Below, piece after piece: positions 24,988-32,217 of a stretch of 35,757 nt of DNA (its first letter is position 1; each line of letters starts with the position of its first letter). This DNA comes from Streptomyces nanshensis (GTDB lineage: Bacteria > Actinomycetota > Actinomycetes > Streptomycetales > Streptomycetaceae): contig NZ_LJGW01000156.1 in the NCBI RefSeq assembly GCF_001751255.1, positions 2,553 to 38,309 of the forward strand. The letters are read 5' to 3'. The notes below the pieces were generated by a model. The model was given only the letters and a program-made list of their open reading frames with translations, had not been told where the DNA came from and made no database searches. The translations under genes were made by a program, and so were the position numbers.

Positions 24988-25240
24988 GGCGGCGTCATCA
25001 TCTCACCGCCGCCGCACCCGCGACCCGCAGGGGTCGAGATGCCCGGAATCCTGTGCGGTCGCCGGGTGTGTGCCGTCCCGTACCCGCCCGCGACGGCGGT
25101 CCCGCGGCGCCGCGCTCCGCCGATAGGACGGGATGCGGGGACGCGGGTGCGTACCGTCGGCACAACCGGCAATACGTATGCCCATGGCCGGGGCGGCCCC
25201 GTGGGGCCGACCGTCGAGCCCCGGCCTGTGGAGGTTGGGC
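24988..25240. other. Divergent intergenic region
   Basis: 253 bp between the His-repeat membrane gene (-) and the RsbW-like gene (+). The GGAGG for the latter is at 25230-25234. TACGTA near 25175 resembles a -10, and a GGGGC/GCCCC hairpin follows at about 25193-25206 in the presumed leader. Confidence 0.4.
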
Positions 25241-25735
25241 ATGAGCATGTGGTGGTGTCTCCAGTTGAGGCGCGAACCTGCCAGCGTGCCGCTCGCCCGG
25301 CGGCTGCTTCTCGATGCCATGGGCAGCGCGGGGGTGGACACCGAGATCTCGTACGAACTCTCGCTCGCTCTCTCCGAGGCGTGCGCGAACGCCGTCGAGC
25401 ACGGCCGCGGCGAGCGGTCCGACGCCTACTGCGTGACCGCGTACCTCGACGGCGACCAGTGCCGCATCGAGGTCGCCGACTCCGGGCCGGGATTCCGCAC
25501 GGGGGCCCTGCCGCCGAACCTGCACCCGACGCTGCCCGTGGACGCCGAGAGCGGACGGGGCCTGTTCCTGATCGAGTCGCTCGCCGACCATGTGCGCGTA
25601 CGGAACAAGCCCGGCCACGGCGGCGCCGTCGTCACCTTCGACAAGACCCTGAAGTGGCAGCACCGGGACGGCGACGGCGCGGGCGGCGGATCGGCCGCGC
25701 AGAGCGGGGGCAGCCCGCTGCTGGCGGCGGGCTGA
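25241..25735 (+). CDS. RsbW-like ATP-binding (anti-sigma kinase type) protein
   Basis: 164 aa, a single HATPase_c domain. N-box LSEACANAVEHG (Glu46, Asn50), G1 box VADSGPGF near residue 80 and G2 box SGRGLFLIESLAD near residue 106. Stand-alone domains of this kind in Streptomyces act as anti-sigma factors/kinases of anti-anti-sigma proteins or as signalling ATPases. ATG 25241 has GGAGG at 6 nt; a second ATG is two codons later. The C-terminal ~20 residues are Gly/Ser-rich. Next to it, convergent, is a SpoIIE-type phosphatase; no sigma factor or STAS protein is visible here, so its partner is unknown. Confidence 0.88.
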   Translation: MSMWWCLQLRREPASVPLARRLLLDAMGSAGVDTEISYELSLALSEACANAVEHGRGERSDAYCVTAYLDGDQCRIEVADSGPGFRTGALPPNLHPTLPVDAESGRGLFLIESLADHVRVRNKPGHGGAVVTFDKTLKWQHRDGDGAGGGSAAQSGGSPLLAAG

Positions 25736-25841
25736 GCGGGGCCGGGCGTCCACTGGCGTTGCGGGCCTGTCGCACCGTCAACTGCCGTGCGCGCGGCGGC
25801 CGTACGGCCTCCCGGCGGCCCGGGTCCGCGACGCCGCGGCG

Positions 25842-26897
25842 TCACTCGTCCCGGTAGCGCAGCAGCAGCATCGCCGCGTCGTCGTGCGGCGGCGTGCCTA
25901 TGTGCTCGGCGAGATCGAGCCGTACGCCGGCCAGCGCCGCGTCCGGATCGGGGTCCTTGAACAGATCGCCGCGCTCCTCCAGCGGATAGAAGCGGTTCGC
26001 GGGGTCGCGGGCCTCGCTCACGCCGTCGGTGTAGAAGAGCAGTTGGTCGCCCGGTACGAACGGCACCCGGTGCGGCTGCGGAGCCGGACCGTCCTCCAGG
26101 TCCAGGCCCAGCGGCAGCGCACGGTCCGGCGGCTCGGCGTAGTGGACCGAGCCGTCGGGGCGGATCAGCAAGGGCGCCGGATGACCGAAGTTGAGGAGGG
26201 TGGCGCCGTCCCGCTCGCGTACCTCGGCGAGCACGGCCGTCACGAACTTCTCACCGAGCAGATGCCGGGCGAGTGCCCGCTCCAGGCGCTGGCCGACGGC
26301 CATCAGATCGCCTTCGTCGTACGCGGCCTCGCGGAAGGCGCCGACGACCACGGCCGCCGTCTCGACGGCTTCGAGGCCCTTGCCCTGTACGTCCCCGACG
26401 ATGAGCCGCACACCGGTCGGCGCGGTCACCATTTCGTACAGGTCGCCGCCGATACGGGCCTCCGCCATCGCCGAGGTGTAGGAGACCGCGGCGCGCAACT
26501 GCCCCGCGTTGCGCGGGACCGGGCGCAGCAGCACGCGCTGCGCGGTCTCCGCGATCGAACGCACGCTGGCCAGCTCCGCCTCGCGCCGCTTGCGCATCGA
26601 CGTCGCGGCGACACCGGCGACGGCGACGCCCGCGACGGAGATCAGCGTGGTGTAGCCACGGCGGTCGTCCACCTGGGAGTTGAAGATGCTCAGCATCAGC
26701 GACAGCCCCAGCGCGAGGGCGCCGATCACCACGCTGCGGCGTACGTTGCCGATGAGCCCGGCGAACGCGGGCCCCAGCGCCATCATCGGCAGGAACCCGA
26801 TCGAGGGCCCGGCGACGACGTCGACCAGCACGACGATGCCCATGGCGATGAAGGGGAGCGCTGCCAGCAGGCGGGGCCGGAACCGAAGCGTGACCAC
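25842..26897 (-). CDS. Membrane-anchored PP2C-type (SpoIIE) serine phosphatase
   Basis: 351 aa from GTG 26897, chosen because AGGAAGAGAG lies ~6 nt upstream; a TTG at 26942 would overlap the -10 element. The N-terminus has about four membrane segments (residues ~10-100, e.g. ALPFIAMGIVVLVDVVAG), then a linker helix (SMRKRREAELASVRSI) and the phosphatase domain (~130-351). All metal-binding aspartates are present: GGDLYE, VGDVQGKG, YTDGVSE and the final DDAAML. Such enzymes dephosphorylate anti-anti-sigma (STAS) proteins. It is convergent with the RsbW-like gene, 106 bp apart. Predicted substrate is inference. Confidence 0.92.
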   Translation of the reverse strand: MVTLRFRPRLLAALPFIAMGIVVLVDVVAGPSIGFLPMMALGPAFAGLIGNVRRSVVIGALALGLSLMLSIFNSQVDDRRGYTTLISVAGVAVAGVAATSMRKRREAELASVRSIAETAQRVLLRPVPRNAGQLRAAVSYTSAMAEARIGGDLYEMVTAPTGVRLIVGDVQGKGLEAVETAAVVVGAFREAAYDEGDLMAVGQRLERALARHLLGEKFVTAVLAEVRERDGATLLNFGHPAPLLIRPDGSVHYAEPPDRALPLGLDLEDGPAPQPHRVPFVPGDQLLFYTDGVSEARDPANRFYPLEERGDLFKDPDPDAALAGVRLDLAEHIGTPPHDDAAMLLLRYRDE

Positions 26898-26941
26898 CCG
26901 GGGCTCTCTTCCTCGACAGAGACGGATGCCGGACACATGCA

Positions 26942-26947
26942 AGGTTA
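26942..26947 (-). promoter_or_regulatory. -10 element upstream of the membrane PP2C gene
   Basis: TAACCT on the minus strand, about 45 bp before GTG 26897. Transcription would begin near 26935 and leave a ~38-nt leader that contains the ribosome binding site. No good -35 is seen. Confidence 0.4.
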
Positions 26948-27020
26948 GGCATGTAAGCCCGATTCCGGAGCCGCTGTGTGACGAACCATGTGCGGAATCA
27001 GTTGTGCCGGTTGTGCGCCC

Positions 27021-27055
27021 GGGGACCGGCGCCGCGGTGCGGCGACCGGTGACCC
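27021..27055 (-). terminator. Hairpin after pepP
   Basis: ACCGGCGCCGC (27025-27035) pairs with GCGGCGACCGGT (27039-27050) with one bulge and a 3-nt loop, extended by outer GGGG/CCCC. It lies 17-51 bp downstream of the pepP stop. Confidence 0.65.
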
Positions 27056-27071
27056 CAGGTCCGCGCGGTGA

Positions 27072-28514
27072 TCAGCCCGTCAGCCGCGCCATCCACTCCT
27101 CCACGTCCGAACTGCTGCGCGGCAGACCGGAGGAGAGGTTCCGGTTGCCGTCGGCGGTGACGAGGACGTCGTCCTCGATCCGTACGCCGATGCCCCGGTA
27201 CTCCTCGGGCACGGTCAGATCGTCCGGCTGGAAGTAGAGCCCCGGCTCGACGGTCAGGCACATTCCGGGCTCCAGCGTGCCCTCGGCGTAGCTCTCGCGC
27301 CGCGCGGTGGCGCAGTCGTGCACGTCGAGGCCGAGCATGTGGCCCGTGCCGTGCAGCGTCCAGCGCCGTTGCAGGCCCAGCTCCAGCACACGTTCCACGG
27401 GCCCTTCGAGCAGGCCCCACTCCACGAGCTTCGTGGCGAGGACGCGCTGCGCGGCGAGGTGGAAGTCGAGGTACTTCGCACCGGGCTTGACGGCGGCGAT
27501 GCCCGCCTCCTGCGCCTCGTGCACGGCGTCGTAGATCTTCCGCTGGAGCGGAGTGAACGTGCCGCCGACCGGCAGGGTGCGGGTGACGTCGGCGGTGTAG
27601 AGGCTGTGCGTCTCCACGCCCGCGTCCAGCAGCAGCAGTTCGCCGGAGCGTACGTCGCCGTCGTTGCGCACCCAGTGCAGCGTGGTGGCGTGCGGGCCCG
27701 CGGCGGCGATCGTGCCGTAACCGACGTCGTTGCCCTCGACGCGCGCCCGCAGGAAGAACGTCCCCTCGATGTAACGCTCGGACGTGGCCTGCGCCTTGTC
27801 CAGCACGCGTACGACGTCCTCGAAGCCGCGCACCGTCGACGCGCACGCCTTCTCCAGCTCGCCGATCTCGAACTCGTCCTTCACCAGGCGCATTTCGGAG
27901 AGGAAGACCTGAAGGGCGCTGTCGCCCTCGGCGGTGACCTTGTCCGCGAGCGCCTGCTCGACCCCCGCGTCGTGGCCGCGCACCACCCGCACCGGCCCGG
28001 TGGCCGCGCGCAGCGTGCCGGCGACCTCGCGGACGTCCGCGCACTGGATGCCGTAGAGCTGCTGCGCCTCGGCGAGGCTGTGCCGCCGCCCGACCCACAG
28101 CTCGCCCTGGCCGTCGAGCCAGAACTCGCCGTTCTCCCGGTTCGACCGGGGCAGCAGATACAGCGTGGACTGGTGGCCGCCGCCCGCCGGGTCCGGCTCC
28201 ATGACGAGGACGCCGTCCTCGCTCTGGTCGCCGGTGAGGTAGGCGTACTCGACGGAGGCGCGGAAGGCGTACTCGGTGTCGTTGGAGCGGGTCTTGAGGG
28301 TGCCCGCGGGGATCACCAGCCGCTCACCGGGGAAGCGCGCGGAGAGACGGGCGCGCCGCTCGGCCGTGTGCCCCGCCTGCGGTACGGGCTCCAGGCCGCG
28401 CAGCTCGGTGTCGGCCCAGCCGGTCCTCATGTTCTCGGCGAGCTCGTCGGAGACGGCCGGGTAGAGGCCGTTCTTCCGCTGCTTGATCGGCTGCTCGTCA
28501 GCGGATTCCGCCAC
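27072..28514 (-). CDS. pepP: Aminopeptidase P (Xaa-Pro aminopeptidase)
   Basis: 480 aa metallopeptidase removing N-terminal residues before proline. An N-terminal creatinase-like domain (~40-220) precedes the pita-bread domain (~230-470). All five metal ligands are visible: Asp in LLLDAGVETHSLYTADVT (two Asp), His in LHGTGHMLGLDVHD, Glu in LTVEPGLYF and Glu in VRIEDDVLV. GTG 28514 is preferred because GGAGG is 5 nt upstream and homologues start with (M)AE-x-EQPIKQRKNGLYP; an in-frame ATG at 28556 lacks such a site. It lies between the two PP2C genes, same strand. Confidence 0.94.
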   Translation of the reverse strand: MAESADEQPIKQRKNGLYPAVSDELAENMRTGWADTELRGLEPVPQAGHTAERRARLSARFPGERLVIPAGTLKTRSNDTEYAFRASVEYAYLTGDQSEDGVLVMEPDPAGGGHQSTLYLLPRSNRENGEFWLDGQGELWVGRRHSLAEAQQLYGIQCADVREVAGTLRAATGPVRVVRGHDAGVEQALADKVTAEGDSALQVFLSEMRLVKDEFEIGELEKACASTVRGFEDVVRVLDKAQATSERYIEGTFFLRARVEGNDVGYGTIAAAGPHATTLHWVRNDGDVRSGELLLLDAGVETHSLYTADVTRTLPVGGTFTPLQRKIYDAVHEAQEAGIAAVKPGAKYLDFHLAAQRVLATKLVEWGLLEGPVERVLELGLQRRWTLHGTGHMLGLDVHDCATARRESYAEGTLEPGMCLTVEPGLYFQPDDLTVPEEYRGIGVRIEDDVLVTADGNRNLSSGLPRSSSDVEEWMARLTG

Positions 28515-28636
28515 GTCTGCCTCCAGTTTCCGGTGTCGACCGCTCTCCATCGTATGGGGGCCGCCAAAGGTGCGGAAGCTGGTTTCCTGGGGGCCACGGG
28601 CCCGCTCACCGGGGCCTGGCGGAGCGGCGGCCCCGC

Positions 28637-30130
28637 TCAGAACCGGGCGGCGAGCAGTACGACGTCCTCGGCGGTGCTCCCCGGATGCCCGTGCTGCTCC
28701 TGCCGCACCGGCCGCCCGGAGCCCTGGACGCCGCCGCTCGGCAGGGCCGTGCGCAGCACATGGTCGAGGAGGGCCTCGGGCTCGGCCCGTACGGCGGCCG
28801 GGGCGCACTCGGCGGCGGCGTGCAGCCGCGCGAAGGCCCGGTCCATCTCCTCACCGGTGCGGTGCAGCAGCCCGTCGCTGTAGAGAAGCAGCGTTTCTCC
28901 TTGCTGCAGCGTCAGTTCGACGCTCGGCGCCTCCCAGCACGCCAGCATGCCCAGCGGCGCCGACAGCGTCGTCTCGACGTACTCGGTGCGGTGCTCCCCG
29001 ACGATCAGCGGCGGGCAGTGCCCGGCACCGGCGAGCAGTACGCGGCGTGCGGACGGTTCGGCGTACGCGAAGAGCGCCGTCGCCGAACGCGCCGGCTCGG
29101 TCAGCCGCAGCAGCAGCTCCAGATCGGAGAGGACGGCGACCGGATCCTCGCCCTCCATCACCGCGTACGCGCGCAGTGAGGCGCGCAGCCGCCCCATCGC
29201 CGCGACCGTGCCCGGACCGCTGCCGGTGACGCCGCCGACGGAGAGCCCCAACGCGCCCTCGGGCAGCGGCAGTGCGTCGTACCAGTCGCCTCCGCCGCCC
29301 GGCCCCGTCAGATGCCGTACGGCCATGGCGACGCCCGGCACCCGCGGCAGCCTGCTGGGCAGCAGCCCCTCGCGCAGGGCGCTCAATTCCGCGCGGGTAC
29401 GGGCGAGTTCGAGATGGCGGGCGATCTGCTCGCTGGCGCAGCGCAGATAGAGGCCGAGCAGATGGCGCTGCCGGGCCGTCGGCTCGGCGGGCTCGTCGTA
29501 GAGCCAGACGGCGGCGCCGATACGGGGGGCGTCGGCGGTCGCGATGCGCGTCGCGTAGCTGGCGGCGTAGCCGAGGCGGGCGGCGACCTCGCGGTGGCGG
29601 GGGTCGAGGGTGTCGTCGGTGGCGATGTCGGGGTGGGTGATCTCGGGGTAGCCCCGGTCCTCACCGCGACCCGGGCCCAGGCCGCTCTCCTCGTCGGCGG
29701 CCTCGCGCAGCCGTACGCCGTCGGTCGGTTCGGGCACGGACGGCAGCCCGTCGAGGATCCGTGCGTACGAGGACGAACTGCGCGGAACGGTCTCCAGTTC
29801 GCCGATGTCGGCACGTCCGAGCCCGAGCCCGATGGTGCGCTCCGGGCTTTCGCCGTCCGGCGGTTCGAGTGCGACGAGGCCGCGCTGCGCGCCGACGAGG
29901 GTGGCGCCCGCGCGCAGCGTCTCGCGGAGCGCGTCGTCGAGGGTGGGGGTGCCGGAGAGACGTTCGGCCAGTTCCTGAAGCGTCGTCAGATCGGTGACCC
30001 AGCTCGCCAGGCGGTCGTGGACGGCGGCGAGCTGCTCAGCGGACGCGTCGGAAGAGGGAGGCGCAGTCTGCTGCGGAGGGGAGATCACGGGTTTGAATCC
30101 GGCCACTTTCGACCGTTGCGGGGCACTCAT
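28637..30130 (-). CDS. GAF-PP2C (SpoIIE-like) regulator with altered active site
   Basis: 497 aa. Residues ~38-240 are a GAF-like sensor (TLQELAERLSGTPTLDDAL, GAQRGLVALEPP), followed by a PP2C/SpoIIE domain (~265-497). The first metal motif GGDWYD (280-285) is intact, as is YSDG (Asp419). The second motif, normally G-D-V-x-G, reads VGGVTGSG, so the aspartate is Gly300. The last motif reads AEDVVLL, with E-D in place of D-D. Activity may be reduced or lost, leaving a sensing/binding role. ATG 30130 has GGGAG 9 nt upstream; an in-frame ATG 17 codons earlier is an alternative. Confidence 0.9.
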   Translation of the reverse strand: MSAPQRSKVAGFKPVISPPQQTAPPSSDASAEQLAAVHDRLASWVTDLTTLQELAERLSGTPTLDDALRETLRAGATLVGAQRGLVALEPPDGESPERTIGLGLGRADIGELETVPRSSSSYARILDGLPSVPEPTDGVRLREAADEESGLGPGRGEDRGYPEITHPDIATDDTLDPRHREVAARLGYAASYATRIATADAPRIGAAVWLYDEPAEPTARQRHLLGLYLRCASEQIARHLELARTRAELSALREGLLPSRLPRVPGVAMAVRHLTGPGGGGDWYDALPLPEGALGLSVGGVTGSGPGTVAAMGRLRASLRAYAVMEGEDPVAVLSDLELLLRLTEPARSATALFAYAEPSARRVLLAGAGHCPPLIVGEHRTEYVETTLSAPLGMLACWEAPSVELTLQQGETLLLYSDGLLHRTGEEMDRAFARLHAAAECAPAAVRAEPEALLDHVLRTALPSGGVQGSGRPVRQEQHGHPGSTAEDVVLLAARF

Positions 30131-30743
30131 GGGAGCGTTCTCCCGCCGTGCCGCCTCTCTCTGCATTGCATCGCAAACCCCCATGTCACGCTGCTCCGCT
30201 GGCAATGCACAAGATGTACACGTAGCGGTAACGGGATGTCCAGCATTGTCCTTGCACTACGCATGGTGTCCACGTGCCGCTGTTGACTTCAGGGGGGCGG
30301 GCCGCGGTTGCAGAAGGTTGGCGTAAAATCGTCTGCCAGAGACGGCATTTGCTGTCGACTGGACCAGCCCCGCACATCTGCACGCTTCCACGATCCCAAG
30401 GAAGCGCAGGCCGGAGCATCGGCATAGCTGTCGCGGGTACGGAACCCGGTGAGGGAAGAGCGCGTCATACAAGGCAGTGGCCTCCCCTTTCCGGTTCGGC
30501 GGACACGCACAGCCAGCACGGCCAGCACAGGCGCAATACCAAGCGTTATCGAGGGCACCAGCACCAGGTGGCGGCACGGCGCACGAGCGCAGGGCCCGTC
30601 CGCACACCGCAGTGTTCCACGCACGGGTTCCGGTACGACCGAGTTCTTCTTACGTGCAGTGAGTGGTAAGTGACCTGTTGTGATGGGCTGAACGATCTCT
30701 GTCGGGACGATCTGTCGGCGTTCACGGAAAGGAACGAGCGCAC
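30131..30743. other. 613-bp divergent gap, G/C-poorer than its surroundings
   Basis: Lies between the GAF-PP2C gene (-) and the prim-pol-like gene (+). I see no gene: open frames on both strands have mixed third positions and rare codons. It carries repeated GCAATGC/GCATTGC words near 30160-30260, TAAAAT at about 30324 that resembles a -10, and AGTGAGT/AAGTGA repeats at about 30658-30675. It presumably holds both promoters and perhaps regulatory sites or a small RNA. Confidence 0.55.
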
Positions 30744-31568
30744 ATGCGCGAGATCCTCGGAAGGCGACGCATGAACCGGTCCTCGCCGCTCAACGCGGCG
30801 TTGCACTGTGCCACCCGCTGGGGGTGGCCCGTACTGCCCGGAGCGACCCTCGTCCCTCCCCTGTCCGTCTCCTCGCTCTCGGGTTCTCCCTCGTCCGGCG
30901 GCGCGCAAAACTCCAAACGGCCGCTCTCCGCTGTCTGCTCGTGTCCGGACGCCGACTGTGCGGTGCCCGGCGCGCACCCCTTCGACCCCGTGCTGCTCGC
31001 CGCCACGACGGATCCGCGCATGATCACCTGGTGGTGGACCAACCGGCCCTCCGCGCCGCTGATTCTGGCCACCGGGGGGCGCGCGCCGTCCGCGCTGAGC
31101 CTCCCCGCGATCGCGGGCGCCCGTGCGCTCGCCGAGTTCGACCGGCGCGGGGAGCGCCTCGGTCCGGTCGTCGCGACGCCCACCCGCTGCACGCTCCTCG
31201 TCGAGCCGTACGACCTCGCGGAGCTGGGCGAGCGCCTCTACGCCCATGACTGGGTGCCGAGTTCGCTCCGCTTCCACGGCGAGGGCGGCTATGTCGCGCT
31301 GCCGCCGTCCCACACCGGGGCGGGACGTGTGCGGTGGGAGCGCGGGCCCGTCGCCGCGGACGGTTCGGACGGTGCGGAGGGGACCGGCGCGAACAGGCCG
31401 CGCCGGCGGGGCCTGTTCGGCCGGCGTGACGAGGGCGCGCGCGGTGCGCGGCGCGGCGCGGGCCTCACGGATGGCGTCCCGTTCCTGCCCCGCATGGAGA
31501 GCGTCCTCGACGTCCTCGTGGCCGCGAGCGCCACGGCGCCCGACTCCGGTACGAGCCTGACGTATTGA
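30744..31568 (+). CDS. Prim-pol-like protein (bifunctional primase/polymerase N-terminal type)
   Basis: 274 aa, single domain. The layout RRRMNRSSPLNAALHCATRW, WPVLPGA, a Cys cluster CSCPDADCAVPGAHP and WWWTNRPSAPLILATGG follows the N-terminal prim-pol domain found in plasmid and phage primases. In those proteins the ATG-like block is followed by a D-x-D metal motif; here the sequence reads APSALSLPAIAG and I find no D-x-D. The helicase part is absent. The C-terminal ~70 residues contain a basic Arg/Gly segment. ATG 30744 has GGAAAGGAACG upstream; a second ATG is at residue 10. In Streptomyces this gene is chromosomal and conserved, so a regulatory or structural role is possible. Confidence 0.8.
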   Translation: MREILGRRRMNRSSPLNAALHCATRWGWPVLPGATLVPPLSVSSLSGSPSSGGAQNSKRPLSAVCSCPDADCAVPGAHPFDPVLLAATTDPRMITWWWTNRPSAPLILATGGRAPSALSLPAIAGARALAEFDRRGERLGPVVATPTRCTLLVEPYDLAELGERLYAHDWVPSSLRFHGEGGYVALPPSHTGAGRVRWERGPVAADGSDGAEGTGANRPRRRGLFGRRDEGARGARRGAGLTDGVPFLPRMESVLDVLVAASATAPDSGTSLTY

Positions 31569-31572
31569 GCGC

Positions 31573-31593
31573 GAGGCGGTCGGCGCCCGCCTC
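31573..31593 (+). terminator. Hairpin after the prim-pol-like gene
   Basis: GAGGCGG (31573-31579) and CCGCCTC (31587-31593) with a 7-nt loop, 5 bp after the stop codon. A second imperfect G/C hairpin lies at about 31647-31678. Confidence 0.6.
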
Positions 31594-32024
31594 GGCCGCA
31601 TCACTCGTACGGGTATGAACTGCCGGGCCCCGTACGGGACATGGGCGCTCCGCCGCGGCTGAGGGGCGGCGGCGCCCCGAGACATTCACAGCACCTTCGC
31701 GGAACGGTTCCCTCCGGCGGCGCCCGGTCCCGCCGTCCCGAGCACCCCCGAGCACCCCTGAGCACGCTCGTCAACAGCGCTGTGCCCGCTGCCGTGTTGC
31801 CCGTCGCCGGTGCCCTGTCGGTTTCCGGTGGAACGGGACGGGTGAGACCGCCCCGCGAGAAGACCCGTACGGGCAGCGAGAGCTGTGCGGAGACGGCCTG
31901 CGGACGGTACCGAGGGGCACAGGCGGGGCGCGGCCCTCTGCCGCGCTCAGACGCCAACTGTGCTGCCCCGGCGGTGAGTTGAGGGAGCGGCGTGCTCGTC
32001 GCTCCGGACCCGGACAGCAAAGAA

Positions 32025-32062
32025 CCCGGTCGCTGGCGACGGGGGATGCACCAGCGACCGGG
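32025..32062 (-). terminator. 12-bp perfect hairpin, best read as a leftward terminator
   Basis: CCCGGTCGCTGG (32025-32036) and CCAGCGACCGGG (32051-32062) with a 14-nt loop. Read leftward it is followed by TTCTTTGC, a T-rich tail, which suits the end of the DUF5926 transcript 155 bp upstream or of a small RNA in between. Read rightward the loop contains GGGGG-ATG opening a 7-codon frame (MHQRPGF, 32047-32070), which may be chance. Confidence 0.65.
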
Positions 32063-32082
32063 CTTCTAGAAAGGTAACAAGA

Positions 32083-32115
32083 GATCTGCCGTTAGCAAAT
32101 TCGATCGCGCAGATC
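32083..32115. other. Second stem-loop in the convergent gap
   Basis: GATCTGC (32083-32089) and GCAGATC (32109-32115) form a 7-bp stem with a 19-nt A/T-rich loop, 20 bp from the 12-bp hairpin. Possible part of a small RNA or a protein-binding dyad. Confidence 0.45.
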
Positions 32116-32158
32116 CGGACGTCGATTTACCTGCCGGTATGCGCATTCAACGGCCGGA

Positions 32159-32174
32159 TGTGACCGGTGTCACG
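32159..32174. promoter_or_regulatory. CRP-like dyad
   Basis: TGTGA-CCGGTG-TCACG, one base from the TGTGA-N6-TCACA form bound by CRP/FNR-family regulators. It lies 44-59 bp beyond the DUF5926 stop in the convergent gap. Confidence 0.45.
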
Positions 32175-32217
32175 GCACACTTTCTCCCTGCCTCCCTCAC
32201 GGAACGGTTTATTCCGA

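Larger units (their letters stand above)
31569..32217. other. 649-bp convergent gap with RNA-like structure
   Basis: Both flanking genes end here, so no known gene promoter is required, yet the right part (32025-32180) is A/T-richer and highly structured: a 12-bp stem, a 7-bp stem and a CRP-like dyad. The left part (31600-32000) has open frames on both strands without typical codon use and I call none. Confidence 0.6.

Noticed and set aside
25830..25843. 14-bp perfect palindrome GACGCCGCGGCGTC at the end of the membrane PP2C gene
   Set aside because: It has no loop and consists of G/C codon-type repeats; such words are frequent in this composition.
30084..30100. GGGTTTGAATCC, similar to a tRNA T-loop
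   Set aside because: It lies within the coding start of the GAF-PP2C gene and no cloverleaf can be built around it.
30289..30624. Minus-strand 111-codon frame with a hydrophobic stretch (SITLGIAPVLAVLAVRVRR) in the 613-bp gap
   Set aside because: Codon third positions are mixed (ATA, CTT, GGT, ATT, CCT) unlike all real genes here, and I see no ribosome binding site.
31601..32020. Minus-strand 139-codon frame, and a plus-strand 113-codon frame, in the convergent gap
   Set aside because: Compositionally biased sequence with no domain, no start signals, and overlapping each other on opposite strands.
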